Assembly: GCA_015492915.1 (NCBI GenBank)
Contig: WGED01000445.1
Location: 1-5,692, forward strand
Direction: 5' to 3'
DNA: 5,692 bases
Origin: Cyclobacteriaceae bacterium
GTDB taxonomy: Bacteria; Bacteroidota; Bacteroidia; Cytophagales; Cyclobacteriaceae
Numbering within the stretch: position 1 is the stretch's first letter; every line of letters starts with the position of its first letter. The translations under genes were made by a program, and so were the position numbers. Of this stretch, positions 5,673-5,692 are shown piece by piece. The notes beneath the pieces were generated by a model. It was given only the letters and a program-made list of their open reading frames with translations, was not told where the DNA came from and searched no databases.

Positions 5673-5692
5673 AGAAAATCAGCACGTTTGAC

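Overview
The window looks like a chromosomal segment of a member of the Bacteroidota (Bacteroidetes). Three things suggest this: an ECF sigma factor of the short type that is greatly expanded in that phylum, a PurF-type enzyme with the extended C-terminal tail I associate with a Bacteroidota paralogue, and starts preceded by AT-rich DNA rather than a well-placed Shine-Dalgarno sequence. Genus cannot be given. All five genes are on the + strand. I see no tRNA, rRNA, CRISPR array, transposase or integrase.

Layout. (1) 1-630: 3' part of an amidophosphoribosyltransferase gene (purine synthesis), cut by the window edge. (2) 631-861: 231 bp without a gene, holding a short imperfect direct repeat. 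(3) 862-2322: class III PLP-dependent aminotransferase or aminomutase resembling glutamate-1-semialdehyde aminomutase. (4) 2323-2456: 134 bp gap with GGAAGTC-type repeats, a small dyad and a weak promoter-like element. (5) 2457-3992: FGGY-family sugar kinase. (6) 4005-4661: class II aldolase/epimerase, only 12 bp after the kinase and in the same reading frame. (7) 4662-4947: 286 bp gap with terminator-like hairpins and a dyad upstream of the next gene. (8) 4948-5532: ECF sigma-70 factor. (9) 5533-5692: no gene, two small palindromes.

The aminotransferase, kinase and aldolase look like one metabolic cassette. The kinase would phosphorylate a ketose or similar polyol, the aldolase would split or epimerise the sugar phosphate (probably giving dihydroxyacetone phosphate plus an aldehyde), and the PLP enzyme would act on an amino-bearing precursor or on the aldehyde. 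By eye, each enzyme keeps its family's catalytic core but departs from the model enzyme (HemL, XylB, FucA/AraD) at positions linked to substrate choice. I therefore give no sugar names. This cassette is the best candidate here for an undescribed pathway. No transporter, isomerase or dehydrogenase for it lies inside the window.

The sigma factor probably belongs to the next unit to the right. In Bacteroidota such genes are usually followed by a FecR-type anti-sigma factor and SusC/SusD-like outer-membrane uptake genes, but the window ends before any of these could be seen.
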